A program made the position numbers and the translations under genes. Below the pieces are notes generated by a model. That model was not told the origin of the DNA and did no database searches. It saw nothing but the letters and a program-made list of their open reading frames with translations. 18,673 nucleotides of DNA, from NCBI GenBank assembly GCA_037447655.1, contig JBBHKE010002631.1, positions 1 through 18,673 on the forward strand, written 5' to 3'. The first letter of the stretch is position 1. Each line of letters starts with the position of its first letter. Source of the DNA: Zygnema cylindricum (lineage: Eukaryota; Streptophyta; Zygnematophyceae; Zygnematales; Zygnemataceae). Below, piece by piece: positions 1-8,340 of the stretch.

Positions 1-73
1 ACAATGCACTGTCTGATATTCTTAATGTGATTCTGTACAAGATAGAGCAACTGCGATAGATAGGATTCTAGTC

Positions 74-192
74 AACTTAGTGGGTAACTCACTGGTAACT
101 TAGTGGGTAACTTAGTGGTAGCTTAGTGATAGCTCAGTGGTAGCTTAGTGATAGCTCAGTGGTAGCTTGACACATTAGCGGTAGCTTGGTGG
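74..192 (+). repeat. 11-bp tandem repeat with tRNA box A-like units
   Basis: About ten head-to-tail copies of an 11-12 bp unit are visible. The left copies read TAACTTAGTGG(G). From 119 to 162 two variants alternate as a 22-bp dimer, TAGCTTAGTGA then TAGCTCAGTGG, present twice without a mismatch. A diverged copy follows, and a last TAGCTTGGTGG lies at 182-192. TAGCTCAGTGGTAG at 130-143 and 152-165 equals the D-arm / RNA polymerase III box A sequence common in tRNA genes. No anticodon arm, acceptor stem or convincing box B follows, so this is not a tRNA gene. All + frames meet TAG or TAA stops quickly, so it is not coding. Confidence 0.85.
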
Positions 193-493
193 TTTGACCT
201 ACCTCTCAAGTACACTAGTGTTGCCAGTACAACACAAGTATAAGACTAAGGACTCATAACAAGACTTCCAAGTAGTAAAACTGCAAACAATTTTCGGGAA
301 ACTTTTGAGTATTGTCGGGTAATTTGGGAGCAAATTTGTCGGGCAATTGTATCGAAAATTTGGGAGTTGTCAGTGTTTATGCTACTCTATACTTTGGTAG
401 AGCTTATTGAAGTTTGGATGCGTGTACAAGATTTGGTGAGCACTTGTAAACAGCTTTTTAGCAGGAATTCTTGATAGCTTCTAAGAGTGTATC
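193..493. other. Left-flank AT-rich sequence without a recognised gene
   Basis: No sizeable open reading frame, RNA gene or known element is visible. Short direct repeats occur: TTGTCGGG(T/C)AATT at 312-324 and 336-348, and AATTTGGGAG at 321-330 and 357-366. If the ATG at 494 starts a real coding exon, this stretch would be its 5' untranslated and promoter region, but no clear TATA box was found at a fitting distance. Confidence 0.4.
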
Positions 494-572
494 ATGTCTA
501 CTTCTACTACTACTGCTGCTCCTCCACTTGCATCGGTCCTCCACTTGCATCGGTGGTTGTAGAACAACATGT
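494..572 (+). pseudogene. Exon-like fragment, frame broken by a 17-bp duplication
   Basis: An ATG at 494, with A at -3, opens a short frame that begins MSTSTTTAAPPLAS and has mostly T-ending codons (TCT, ACT, GCT, CCT). A perfect 17-bp tandem duplication at 521-554 shifts the frame, and it ends at TAG 560-562 after 22 codons. With a single copy the frame would run on to the GTAAGT at 573-578, a strong match to the plant 5' splice-donor consensus. This suggests the first coding exon of a gene, or of a relic, whose intron begins where the satellite begins. The family is not recognised, and the low-complexity start could be an N-terminal linker or a targeting peptide. A chance ORF remains possible because the fragment is so short. 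Confidence 0.3.
521..554 (+). repeat. Perfect 17-bp tandem duplication
   Basis: CCTCCACTTGCATCGGT occurs twice head to tail, at 521-537 and 538-554, with no mismatch. Because 17 is not a multiple of three, it changes the reading frame of the exon-like fragment that contains it. The identity of the copies implies a recent event, or an assembly artefact. Confidence 0.95.
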
Positions 573-1825
573 GTAAGTGAGGTTAGCATTCTTGTTAGCT
601 CTAACACTTTGTGTATGTTAGATAAGAATTCCTGTTAGCGCTAACTATTTGTGTAATTTAGGTAACAATTATTGTTATCGCTAACTATTTGTGTAATTTA
701 GGTAACAATTCCTGTAAGCGCTAAGAGTTTGTGTAAAATAGGTAACAATTCTTGTTATAGCTAATATTTTGTGAAATTTAGGTAACAATTCGTGTTTGTG
801 CTAATTGTTTGTGTAATTTAGGTAACTATTATTGTTATCGCTAATTGTTTCCGATATTTAGGTAAGAATTCTTGTTATCGCTAATAGTTTGTACTTTATG
901 TAAGAATTCTTGTTAGCGCTAACTGTTTGTGTAATTTAAGAAAAACAAATCTTGTTATCTCAAATTTTTTGTGTAATTTAGGTAACAATTCTTGTTATTA
1001 CTAACTGTTTGTGTAAATTAGATAACAATTCCTATTATCGCTAACTGTTTGTGTAAGTAAGGTAACAATTCTTGTTAAGGCAAAAAGTTTGTGTAATTTA
1101 GATATCAATTCCTGTTAGCGCAAATATTTTGTGTAATTTAGATAACAATTCTTGTTATCACTAACTGCTTCTGTAATTTAGGTAACAATTCTTGTTATCG
1201 TTAACAGTTTGTGTAAGTTAGGTAACAAATCCCGTTATCGCTAACAGTTTGAGTAAGTTAGGTAACAATTTCAATAAGCACTAACAGTTTGTGTAATTTA
1301 TATGACAATTTTTGTTAGTGCCTAGAGTTTGTGTTAGTTTGATAACAATTCCTATTACGGCTAACAATTTGTGTAACTAAGGTAACAATTCTTGTTAGCA
1401 CTAACAGTTTCTGTAATTTAGATAACAATTCTTGTAAGCGCTAATAGTTTGTGTAATTTAAATACTAATTCTTGTTATTACAAATAGTTTGTGTAATTTA
1501 GATGACAGTTCTTGTTAGTGCCTATAGTTTGTGTAAGTTAGGTAACAATTCATGTTATCGCTAAAAATTTGTGTAAGTAAGGTAACATTTCTTGTTAGCG
1601 CTAACAGTTTGTGAAAGTTAGGTAACAATTCATGTTAGAACTAACAGTTTATTTAATTTTGATAACAATTCCTATTAGTGCTAACAGTTTGTGTAATTTT
1701 TATAACAATTATTTTTAGCGCTAATAGTTTGTGTTAGTTAGGTAACATTTCTTGTTAGTGCTAAGAGTTTGTGTAATTAAGATAACAAATCTTGTTAGCA
1801 CTAAAAGATTTTGTAATTTAGATAA
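571..1825 (+). repeat. 40-bp satellite array, block 1 (about 31 units)
   Basis: Tandem units average exactly 40 bp, and 31 whole units bring the phase from 571 to 1811 with no net gain or loss. Unit layout: GTGTAA (1-6), TTTAGG or GTTAGG (7-12), TAACAATTC (13-21), TTGTTA (22-27), TCGC or GCGC (28-31), TAACTGTTT or TAACAGTTT (32-40). Units differ by several substitutions each, with occasional compensating indels such as a 38-bp unit at 891-928 followed by a 42-bp unit at 929-970. The first unit, 571-610, is recognisable but diverged and reads GTGTAAGTGAGG at its start. The unit carries stop codons on both strands, so no coding is expected. The block is cut at 1825 by the LTR insertion. Confidence 0.97.
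1821..1825 (+). repeat. Target-site duplication GATAA, left copy
   Basis: GATAA lies immediately before the TG that opens the LTR and is repeated immediately after its closing CA. Five bp is the usual target duplication for LTR retrotransposons. It corresponds to unit positions 11-15 of the satellite. Confidence 0.9.
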
Positions 1826-1829
1826 TGAA

Positions 1830-1858
1830 ACTCTGAGACCTCCATAAGTCCTCAGAGT
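1830..1858. repeat. Inverted repeat at the LTR 5' end
   Basis: ACTCTGAG (1830-1837) and CTCAGAGT (1851-1858) are perfect 8-bp inverted arms around a 13-nt loop, four bases inside the LTR edge. The right arm is part of a further direct repeat. Subterminal inverted repeats of this kind can be binding sites in LTR promoters; the role here is inferred only. Confidence 0.75.
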
Positions 1859-1990
1859 GGACAGCTTCCAAGAAGCCTCTAGGATAATCCTGACCCCTTT
1901 GTGTTTCAGCAAAAACAACTGCCACCCTGGCAGACAAAAACTCTAACCACCTGCACCCGTGTGAAGGCAAGACTCCTCTGAGTGGATAGC
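1849..1990 (+). repeat. Diverged direct repeat pair in the LTR (TCCTCWGAGTGGAYAGC)
   Basis: TCCTCAGAGTGGACAGC at 1849-1865 recurs as TCCTCTGAGTGGATAGC at 1974-1990, 15 of 17 positions identical and 125 bp apart. Between them, 1866-1973 shows no gene. It includes a T-rich run ending in CAG at about 1897-1909 that resembles a splice acceptor but has no supporting exon. Confidence 0.65.
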
Positions 1991-2035
1991 AAAAAGTATC
2001 TCTGAATTTGCTCCCCTGAGCACTAAGTTATGGAG

Positions 2036-2049
2036 GGTCAAAGTTGACC
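2036..2049. promoter_or_regulatory. Inverted W-box pair
   Basis: GGTCAA (2036-2041) and TTGACC (2044-2049) form a perfect inverted repeat with a 2-bp spacer. Each arm carries TTGACC, which contains the TTGAC W-box core bound by plant WRKY factors. W-boxes are known in stress-responsive plant LTRs. WRKY control of this LTR is an inference from the motif. Confidence 0.5.
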
Positions 2050-2134
2050 TTTTGTATAGAAGCTCTTTGGGAGAGAGGGTCCTATCTTCTAATTTTTCAA
2101 AGTCCTATCTCCCTCACAGACTCTATCTATTGAT

Positions 2135-2210
2135 GTACGGAACCAATCAGATTACAATTCCGTACGTAAAAATACAGCTGCCATTGTACTTTATGTACGG
2201 ACACTGTACG
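2135..2210. promoter_or_regulatory. GTACGG motif cluster with a CCAAT box
   Basis: GTACGGAA (2135-2142) and TTCCGTAC (2158-2165) are perfect 8-bp inverted arms. GTACGG recurs at 2195-2200, and a related GTACG lies at 2206-2210. CCAAT at 2143-2147 sits directly after the first arm. The clustering of a 6-bp motif in both orientations within 76 bp suggests factor-binding sites in the U3 part of the LTR. The factor is unknown. Confidence 0.5.
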
Positions 2211-2286
2211 ACATGGCCTAAATGTCCACACGTAGTATGTCCGGATTCGCTCCTTTAATCCTCGGAGATGCTGCGCTCCAATGTAA

Positions 2287-2316
2287 CATCGCCACGTGTC
2301 ATCCGATGTGGCGATG
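2287..2316. promoter_or_regulatory. Stem-loop containing a perfect G-box/ABRE
   Basis: CATCGCCAC (2287-2295) and GTGGCGATG (2308-2316) are perfect 9-bp inverted arms with a 12-nt spacer. GCCACGTGTC at 2291-2300 contains the palindromic G-box CACGTG (2293-2298) and the ACGTGTC abscisic-acid response core, both bound by plant bZIP or bHLH factors. It lies in a CpG-rich part of the LTR (about 2220-2460), about 270 bp upstream of the TATA box. Confidence 0.55.
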
Positions 2317-2407
2317 CCCACAAACCGCCGTATTCTTCTTCCGCGATCTCGGCGCTAATTCCGGCCGTCCGATTAAACTCGCATTTGATCGTAGCCGTAA
2401 TAAATAC

Positions 2408-2456
2408 ATGCGCGGTATTTGTTTCGCTTACGAAATCAATGCGCGGTATTGATTTC
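2408..2456. repeat. Paired direct and inverted repeats in U3
   Basis: ATGCGCGGTATT is repeated exactly at 2408-2419 and 2439-2450, 31 bp apart. Overlapping the second copy, GAAATCAAT (2432-2440) and ATTGATTTC (2448-2456) are perfect 9-bp inverted arms around the 7-nt loop GCGCGGT. An AATAAA lies just upstream at 2399-2404; its use as a polyadenylation signal is unproven because it lies well before the presumed transcription start. Confidence 0.7.
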
Positions 2457-2564
2457 TTATCCCTACCGCAATTCGTACTTTTACACTACCAGATCTATGT
2501 ATCCCGTTAACAATGATGGTCAATTGATCTATCCTTCAAATTAATGTTTAATTAGTTATCGTAC

Positions 2565-2570
2565 TATATA
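2565..2570 (+). promoter_or_regulatory. Candidate TATA box of the LTR
   Basis: TATATA within CTATATACC fits the plant TATA consensus and would place transcription start near 2595-2600, just before the long hairpin at 2611. The motif also reads TATATAG on the minus strand, so it does not fix LTR orientation by itself. Confidence 0.5.
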
Positions 2571-2610
2571 CCAAGTAAGACTACAACTAGACTTAACGGC
2601 TAAGGCTACC

Positions 2611-2688
2611 GGCTATTTACTGTATGTCGGCCGGCAGGTACCAGGATCAAATCCTGGTGCCGGCACATACCATTTAGTAAATAATGCC
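2611..2688 (+). other. Long hairpin in the presumed R region, with a tRNA acceptor/T-arm-like tip
   Basis: A nearly continuous foldback spans 78 nt. From the base outward to the loop, the paired arms are GGC (2611-2613) with GCC (2686-2688), TATTTACT (2614-2621) with AGTAAATA (2676-2683), GTATGT (2622-2627) with ACATAC (2665-2670), GCCGGCA (2630-2636) with TGCCGGC (2658-2664), and CCAGGAT (2641-2647) with ATCCTGG (2651-2657). The CAA loop is 2648-2650, and unpaired bulges are 2-5 nt. The tip resembles a tRNA acceptor stem joined to a T arm, and GGATCAAATCC (2644-2654) matches 10 of 11 positions of the box B consensus GGTTCRANNCC. D and anticodon arms are absent, so it is not a tRNA. It would lie at the 5' end of an LTR transcript. 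Confidence 0.8.
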
Positions 2689-2739
2689 TTAACTAATATA
2701 AATTTCCCGTAAACCTCAGGATAGCCTAGATAGCCATGG

Positions 2740-2805
2740 CTCTAGCTTCCTCTCCAATTTCTTAGTGACTGCGACAAGTTTGAGAGTTGGAGAGAGAAGT
2801 TAGAG
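2740..2805 (+). other. Second hairpin in the presumed U5 region
   Basis: The left arm 2740-2757 (CTCTAGCTTCCTCTCCAA) pairs with 2787-2805, which runs from TTGGAGAGAG to TTAGAG. There is one mismatch and one bulged base across about 18 pairs, and a 29-nt loop. A 10-bp palindrome, AGCCATGGCT, overlaps its base at 2732-2741. Structured U5 leaders are common in retroelement RNAs, where they act in packaging or reverse transcription. Any such role here is inferred. Confidence 0.75.
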
Positions 2806-2873
2806 GTAGACTGCCTCGGCTTCTTTATTTCTATTCAGACCTAGAAAATACTTTAAAACCATTAATTTCTACA

Positions 2874-2878
2874 GATAA
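2874..2878 (+). repeat. Target-site duplication GATAA, right copy
   Basis: GATAA directly follows the terminal CA of the LTR and matches 1821-1825 exactly. The satellite resumes from it in phase: the bases up to 2903 complete the unit interrupted at 1825. Confidence 0.9.
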
Positions 2879-3022
2879 CAATTCCTATTACGGCTAACAG
2901 ATTGTGTAACTAAGGTAACAATTCTTGTTAGCACTAACAATTTGTGTTATTTAGATAAAATTCATGTTAGCGCTAAAAATTTGTGTAAGTAAGGTAATAA
3001 TTCCTATTAGCGCAAACTATTT

Positions 3023-3660
3023 GTGTAATTTAGATAACAATGTTTGTGAGCGCTAATAGTTTGTGTAAGTAAGGTAACGATTCCTCTTAGAGCTAACAGT
3101 AAGTGTAATTTAGATAACAATTCTTGTTAGCTCTAACACTTTGTGTAATTTAGATAACAATTCCTGTTAGTGCTAACGGTTTGTGTCAGTTAGGTAACAA
3201 TTCTTATCAAGGCTAATAGTTTGTTTAATTTAGATAACACTTCTTGTTATTGCGAACAGTTTGTGTTATTTAGATAACATTTCTTGTTATCTCTAAGAGT
3301 TTGTGTAAGTTCGGTAACAATTCCTGTTAGCGGTATGAGTTTGTGTAAGTTAGGTAACAATACCTGTTAGCGCTAACTATTTGTGTAATTTAGATAACAA
3401 TGTTTGTTAGCGCTAATAGTTTGTGTAAGTTAGGTAACAATTCCTCTTAGAGCTAACAGTAAGTGTAATTTAGATAACAATTCCTGTTAGTGCTAACGGT
3501 TTGTGTTAGTTAGGTAACAATTCTTATCAGGGCTAATAGTTTGTTTAATTTAGATAACAATTCTTGTTATTGCTAACAGTTTGTGTTATTTAGATAACAA
3601 TTCTTGTTATCTCTAAGAGTTTGTGTAAGTTCGGTAACAATTACTGTTAGCGGTAACAGT
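3023..3660 (+). repeat. Adjacent 8-9 unit duplication inside the satellite
   Basis: Rare variants recur in order. CCTCTTAGAG followed by CTAACAGTAAGTG appears at 3083 and 3443, 360 bp (nine units) apart. The TTCTTATCA(A/G)GGC variant appears at 3203 and 3523, 320 bp (eight units) apart. The difference is one complete extra unit in the first copy near 3121-3160, so a whole unit was gained or lost between copies. Confidence 0.85.
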
Positions 3661-3779
3661 TTGTGTAAGTCAGGTGACAATTCCTGTTAAGGCTAAGAGT
3701 TTGTGTAATTTAAATAACAATTCTTGTTAGCGTTAACAATTTGTGTAAGTTAAGTAACAATTCCTGTTAGCGTAACAAT

Positions 3780-5460
3780 ATGTGTAGTTTAGATAAAAAT
3801 TATTGTTAGTGATAATAGTTTGTGTAATTTAGATATCAATTCTTGTTAGCGCTTACTGTTTGTGAAAGTTAGGTAACAATTCCTATTAGTGTTAACAGTT
3901 TATGTAATGTTGATAACAATTCCTGTTAGACCTAAGAGTTTGTGTAAGTTAGGTAACAACTAGTGTAAACGCTAACAATTTGAGAAAGTAAGGTAGCAAT
4001 TCGTGTTAGCGCTAACAATTTGTGTAATTTAGATAACAATTTTTGTAACCGCTAACAGTTTATGTTATTTAGAAAACAATACTTGTTAGCTTTAAGAGTT
4101 TGTGTAATTAAGGTAACAATTCTTGTTATCGCTAAGTGTTTGTGTAATTTAGGTAAAAATTCTTTTTATCGATAACAGTTTGTGTTATTAAGATAACTAT
4201 TCTTGTTATCGCTAACAGTTTGTGTAATTTAGGTAACAATTCTTTTTATAGCTAATAGTTTGTTTAATTTAGATAACAGTTCAAGTTTTCGCTAACTGTT
4301 TATGTAATTTAGGTAACAATTCTTGTTATCGCTAACGATTTGTGTAATTTAGGTAACAATTTGTGTTATCACTAAATCTTTGTGTTATTTAGGAAACAAT
4401 TCTTGCTATCGCTAATTGTTTGTGTAAGTTAGGTAACCATTCTTGTTAGCGCTTATAGTTGTGTTACTTAGATAACAATTCTTGATAGTGCTAATTTTTT
4501 CTGTAATTTAGGTAACAATTCTTGTTATCGCTAACTGTTTGTGTAATTTAGGTTACAATTATTGTTATCGCTAAAAGTTTGTGTAATTTAGGTAACAATT
4601 CTTGTTATCGCTAATAGTTTGTGTAATTTAGATAACAATTCCTGCTATCGCTAACTTTTTGTGTAATTTAGGTAACAATTCATGCTAGCGCTAGCTGTTT
4701 GTGTAAATTATACATCAATTCTTGTTATTGCTAATAGTCTGTGTAAGTTAGGTAACAATTCCTGTAAGCGCTTAAAGTTTGTGTAAATTAGGTAACAATT
4801 CCTGTTATCGCTAATAGTTTGTGTAAGTTAGGTAACCATTTTTGTGAGCTCTAAGAGTTTGTGTATTTTAGATAAGAATTCCTGTTAGTGCAAACTTTTT
4901 GTGTAGTTTAGGTATCAATTCTTGTTTTCGCTAAATGTTTGTCTATATTAGGTAACAATTCCTGTTAGCGCTAACTGTTTGTGTAATTTAGGTAACAATT
5001 CATGTTAGGGCTAACAACTTGTGTAAGTTAGGTAACAATTCCTGTTAACGCTAAGAGTTTGTGTAAGTTTAGTAACAATTCCTGTTAGGGATAACAATTT
5101 GTGTAAGTTAGGTAACAATTCTTATTAGCGCTAACTATTTGTGTAATTTAGATAAAATTGTTTGTTAGTGATAATAAAATGTGTAATTTAGATATCAATT
5201 CTTGTTAGCGCTAACAGTTTGTGTAAGTTAGGTTACAATTCCTATTAGCGTTAACAGTTTATGTATTGTAAATATCAATTCTTGTTAGCGCTAAGAGTTT
5301 GGGTAAGTTAGGTAACAAATAGTGTTAGCGCTAACAATTTGTGTAAGTAAGGTAGCAATTTATGTTAGCGCTAACAATTTGTGTAATTTAGATAACAACT
5401 TTTGTAAGCGCTAACGGTTTGTGTTATTCAGATAACAATATTTAATACCTCTAAGATATT
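3780..5460 (+). repeat. Pair of about 320-bp satellite segments 1,359 bp apart
   Basis: The segment 3780-4100 resembles 5140-5460 in its sequence of unusual units: GATATCAATTC at 3832 and 5191, then CCTATTAGYGTTAACAG, ACAA(A/C)TAGTGT and AAGTAAGGTAGCAATT in the same order. The copies have diverged considerably, so this duplication is older than those near 14 kb. Confidence 0.7.
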
Positions 5461-8340
5461 GTGTAATTTAGGTAGCAAATCTTGTTATCGCTAACTGTTT
5501 GTGTAATTTAGGTAAAAATTCTTGTTATTGATATTTTTTGTGTTATTTAGATTACAATTCCTATTATCGCTATCTGTTTGTGTAATTTAGGAAACAATTC
5601 TTGTTATCACTAACACTTTGTGTAATTTAGGAAACAATTTTTGCTATCGCTTATTGTTTGTGTAGTTTAGGTAACAATTTTTGTTATCGCTAACACTTTG
5701 TGTAATTTAGGTAACAAAACGTGTTATCACTAACTGTTTGTGTAATTTAGGTAACTATTCTTGTTATCGTTAACTGTTTGTGTAAGTTACGTAACCATTC
5801 TTGTTAGCGCTAATAGTTTGTGTAATTTAGATAACAATTCCTATAATCGTTAACTGTTTGTGTAATTTAGGTAACAATTTTAGTTATCGCTAATCGTTTC
5901 TGCAATTTAGGTAACAATTTTTGTTATCGCTATAAGTTTGTGTAAGTTAGATAACAATACCTGATACTGCTAATTGTTTCTGAAATTTTGGTAACAATTT
6001 TTGTTATCGCTAACTGTTTGTGCAATTTAGGTAACAATGATTGTTATCGCTAAAAGTTTGTGTAATTTAGATATCAATTCCTATAAACGCTAACTGTTTG
6101 TGTAATTTTGGTAACAATTATAGTTATCGCTAACAGTTTGTGTAATTTAGGTAACAATTCTTGTTATCACTAATAGTCTGTGTAATTTAGGTAACCATTC
6201 TTGTGAGCTCTAAGTGTTTGTGTATGTTAGATAACAATTCCTGTTAGCGCTAAAAAGTTGTGTAATTAAGGTAACAAATCTTTTTATCACTAATTGTTTG
6301 TCTAATTTAGGTAACATTCCTATTAACGCTAACTGTTTGTGTAATTTAGGCAAAAAATCTTATTATCACTAACTGTTTCTCAAATTTAGGTAACAATTCA
6401 TGCTAGCGCTAACTGTTTGTGTAATTTAGGAAATAATTTCTTTTATCGCTAACTGTTTCTGTAAGTAAGGTAAAAATTCCTGTTATCGCTAACATTTTGT
6501 GTAATTAAGATAACAATTCTTGTTACCGCTAATTGTTTGTGTAATTTATGTAGCAAGTCCTATTAGCGCTATTTTTTCTATAATTTTGGTAATAATTCTT
6601 GTTATTGCTAACTTTTTGTGTAATTTAGGTAAACATTCTTGTTATCGCTAACACTTTGTGTAATTAAGAACACAATTTCTGTTATCGCTAACTGTTTGTG
6701 TAAGTAAGGTTAAAATTCGTGTTAGCGCAAACACTTTGAGTAATTTAGATAACAATTCCTGTTATCACTAATTGCTTGTGTAATTTAGGTAACATTTCTT
6801 GTTACTGCTAAAAGTTTTTGTAATCTAGATAACAATTCCTAAAATCGCTAACTGTTTGTGTAAGTTACGTAACCATTCTTGTTATCGCTAACTGTTTGTG
6901 TAATCTAGAAAACAATTCATGTTATCGCTAAATGATTCTGTTATTTAGGTTACAAATCAAATTAGCGTTAACTATTTGTGTAATTTAGATAACAATTCAT
7001 GTTATTGCTAATAGTCTCTGCTAGCTAGGTAACAATTTATGTTAGCGCTTACAGTTTAAGTAAGTTAGGTAACAATTATTGTTATCGCTAATAGTTTGTG
7101 TAAGTTAGGTAACCATTCTTGTGAGCTCTAACTTTTTCTGTATGTTACATAACAATTCCTGTTAGCTCTAACTGTTTGTGTAATTTAGGTCACAATTCTT
7201 GTTATCGCTAAGTGTTTGTCTAATTTAGGTAACAATTCCTTTTAGCGCTAACTGTTTGTGTAATTTAGGCAGAAAATCTTATTATCACTAACTATTTCTG
7301 ATATTTAGGTAACAATTCATGTTAGCGCTAACTGTTTGTGTAATTTAGGAAATAGTTTCTTTTATCGCTAACTGTTTCTGTAAGTAAGGTAAAAATTCCT
7401 GTTATCGCTAACAGTTTGTGTAATTAAGATAACAAATCCTGTTGTCGCTAATTGCTTGTGAAATTTAGGTAACAATTCTTGTTATCGCTAACAGTTTGTG
7501 TAAGTTAGATAACAATTCCTCTTATCGCTACCTGTTTTATAATTTAGGTAACAATTCTTGTTATCGCTAACGGTTTGTGTAATTTAGATAACAATTCCAG
7601 TTATCTCTAACTGTTTGTGTAATATAGGTAACAATTCTTGTTATCGCTAACAATTTGTGTAATTTAGGTAACAATTCCTGTTATTGTTAATAATTTGTGT
7701 AAAATAGGTAACAATTCCTGTTATCGCTAACTGTTTGTGTAATTTAGGAAACAATTTTTGTTATTGCTAACTGTTTGTGTAATTGAGGTAACAATTCTTG
7801 TTATCGCTAACTATTTTTGTAATTTAGATAACAATTCTTGTTATTGCTAAGAGTTTTTGTAAGTAAGGTAATAATGCTTGTTATCGCTAACTTTTTTTTT
7901 AAGTTAGGTAACAATTCCATTTATCGCTAAGTGTTTGTGTAATTAAGGTAACAATTTTTGTTATCGCCAACAAATTGTGTAATTTAGGTGACAATTCTTA
8001 TTATCACTAATAGGAATATGTAATTAAGGTAACAATTATAGTTATCGCTTAGAGTTTGTGTAAGTTAGATAACATTTGCGTTATTGCTAATTGTTTGTGT
8101 AAGTAAGGTAACAATTCCTATTAGCGCAACCAGCTTGTGTAATTTAGATAACAATTCATTTAGCGCAAACAGTTTGTGTAATTTAGATAAAAAAAATCTT
8201 ATCGCTAATTGCTTGTGTAATTTAGGTAACAATTCTTATTATCGCTAATAGTTTGTGTAAGTTAGATAACAATTCATGTTAACGCTAACAGTTTGTGTAA
8301 GTTAGGTGAAAATTCCTCTTATCGCAAACTGTTATTGTAA

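Larger units (their letters stand above)
1826..2873 (+). mobile_element. Solo LTR of an LTR retrotransposon (1,048 bp)
   Basis: The insert begins TGAAACTCTG and ends TTTCTACA, giving the TG...CA termini of long terminal repeats, and is flanked by the 5-bp duplication GATAA. Joining 1811-1825 to 2879-2903 gives one uninterrupted 40-bp satellite unit, so the junctions are exact. No gag or pol coding and no second LTR are present, which fits a solo LTR left by recombination between the two LTRs of a full element. Copia or Gypsy membership cannot be decided from an LTR alone. The + orientation is preferred: a CCAAT box, a G-box and inverted W-boxes lie upstream of a TATA box at 2565-2570. That gives a U3 of about 770 bp and an R/U5 of about 280 bp. 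The reverse reading also has TG...CA ends and a TATATAG, so orientation is not proven. The short ORFs inside have no recognisable domain. Confidence 0.88.

Noticed and set aside
3-59. Possible C-terminal end of a coding sequence entering from outside the window (18 codons ending at TAG 57-59)
   Set aside because: The frame is open and looks protein-like with regularly placed leucines, but 18 codons are too few to separate from chance, and nothing upstream is visible.
192-203. Box B partner for the box A-like repeats (GGTTTGACCTAC)
   Set aside because: It departs from GGTTCRANNCC at several places and no tRNA fold connects it to the repeats.
1721-1918. 65-codon minus-strand open frame
   Set aside because: It straddles the satellite/LTR junction, so it is a chance frame created by the insertion. 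No domain is visible.
2052-2510. Short overlapping open frames on both strands, 64-80 codons each
   Set aside because: They lie inside the LTR, overlap one another in several frames, and show no recognised motif. The raised GC of this region reduces stop codons by chance.
2630-2665. tRNA gene
   Set aside because: Only an acceptor-like stem and a T-arm-like tip are present. D and anticodon arms are absent, and the first T-loop base is A rather than T.
1826-2873. DNA transposon or MITE instead of an LTR
   Set aside because: There are no long terminal inverted repeats. TG...CA ends with a 5-bp duplication fit an LTR better, although the foldback at 2611-2688 alone could resemble a small foldback element.
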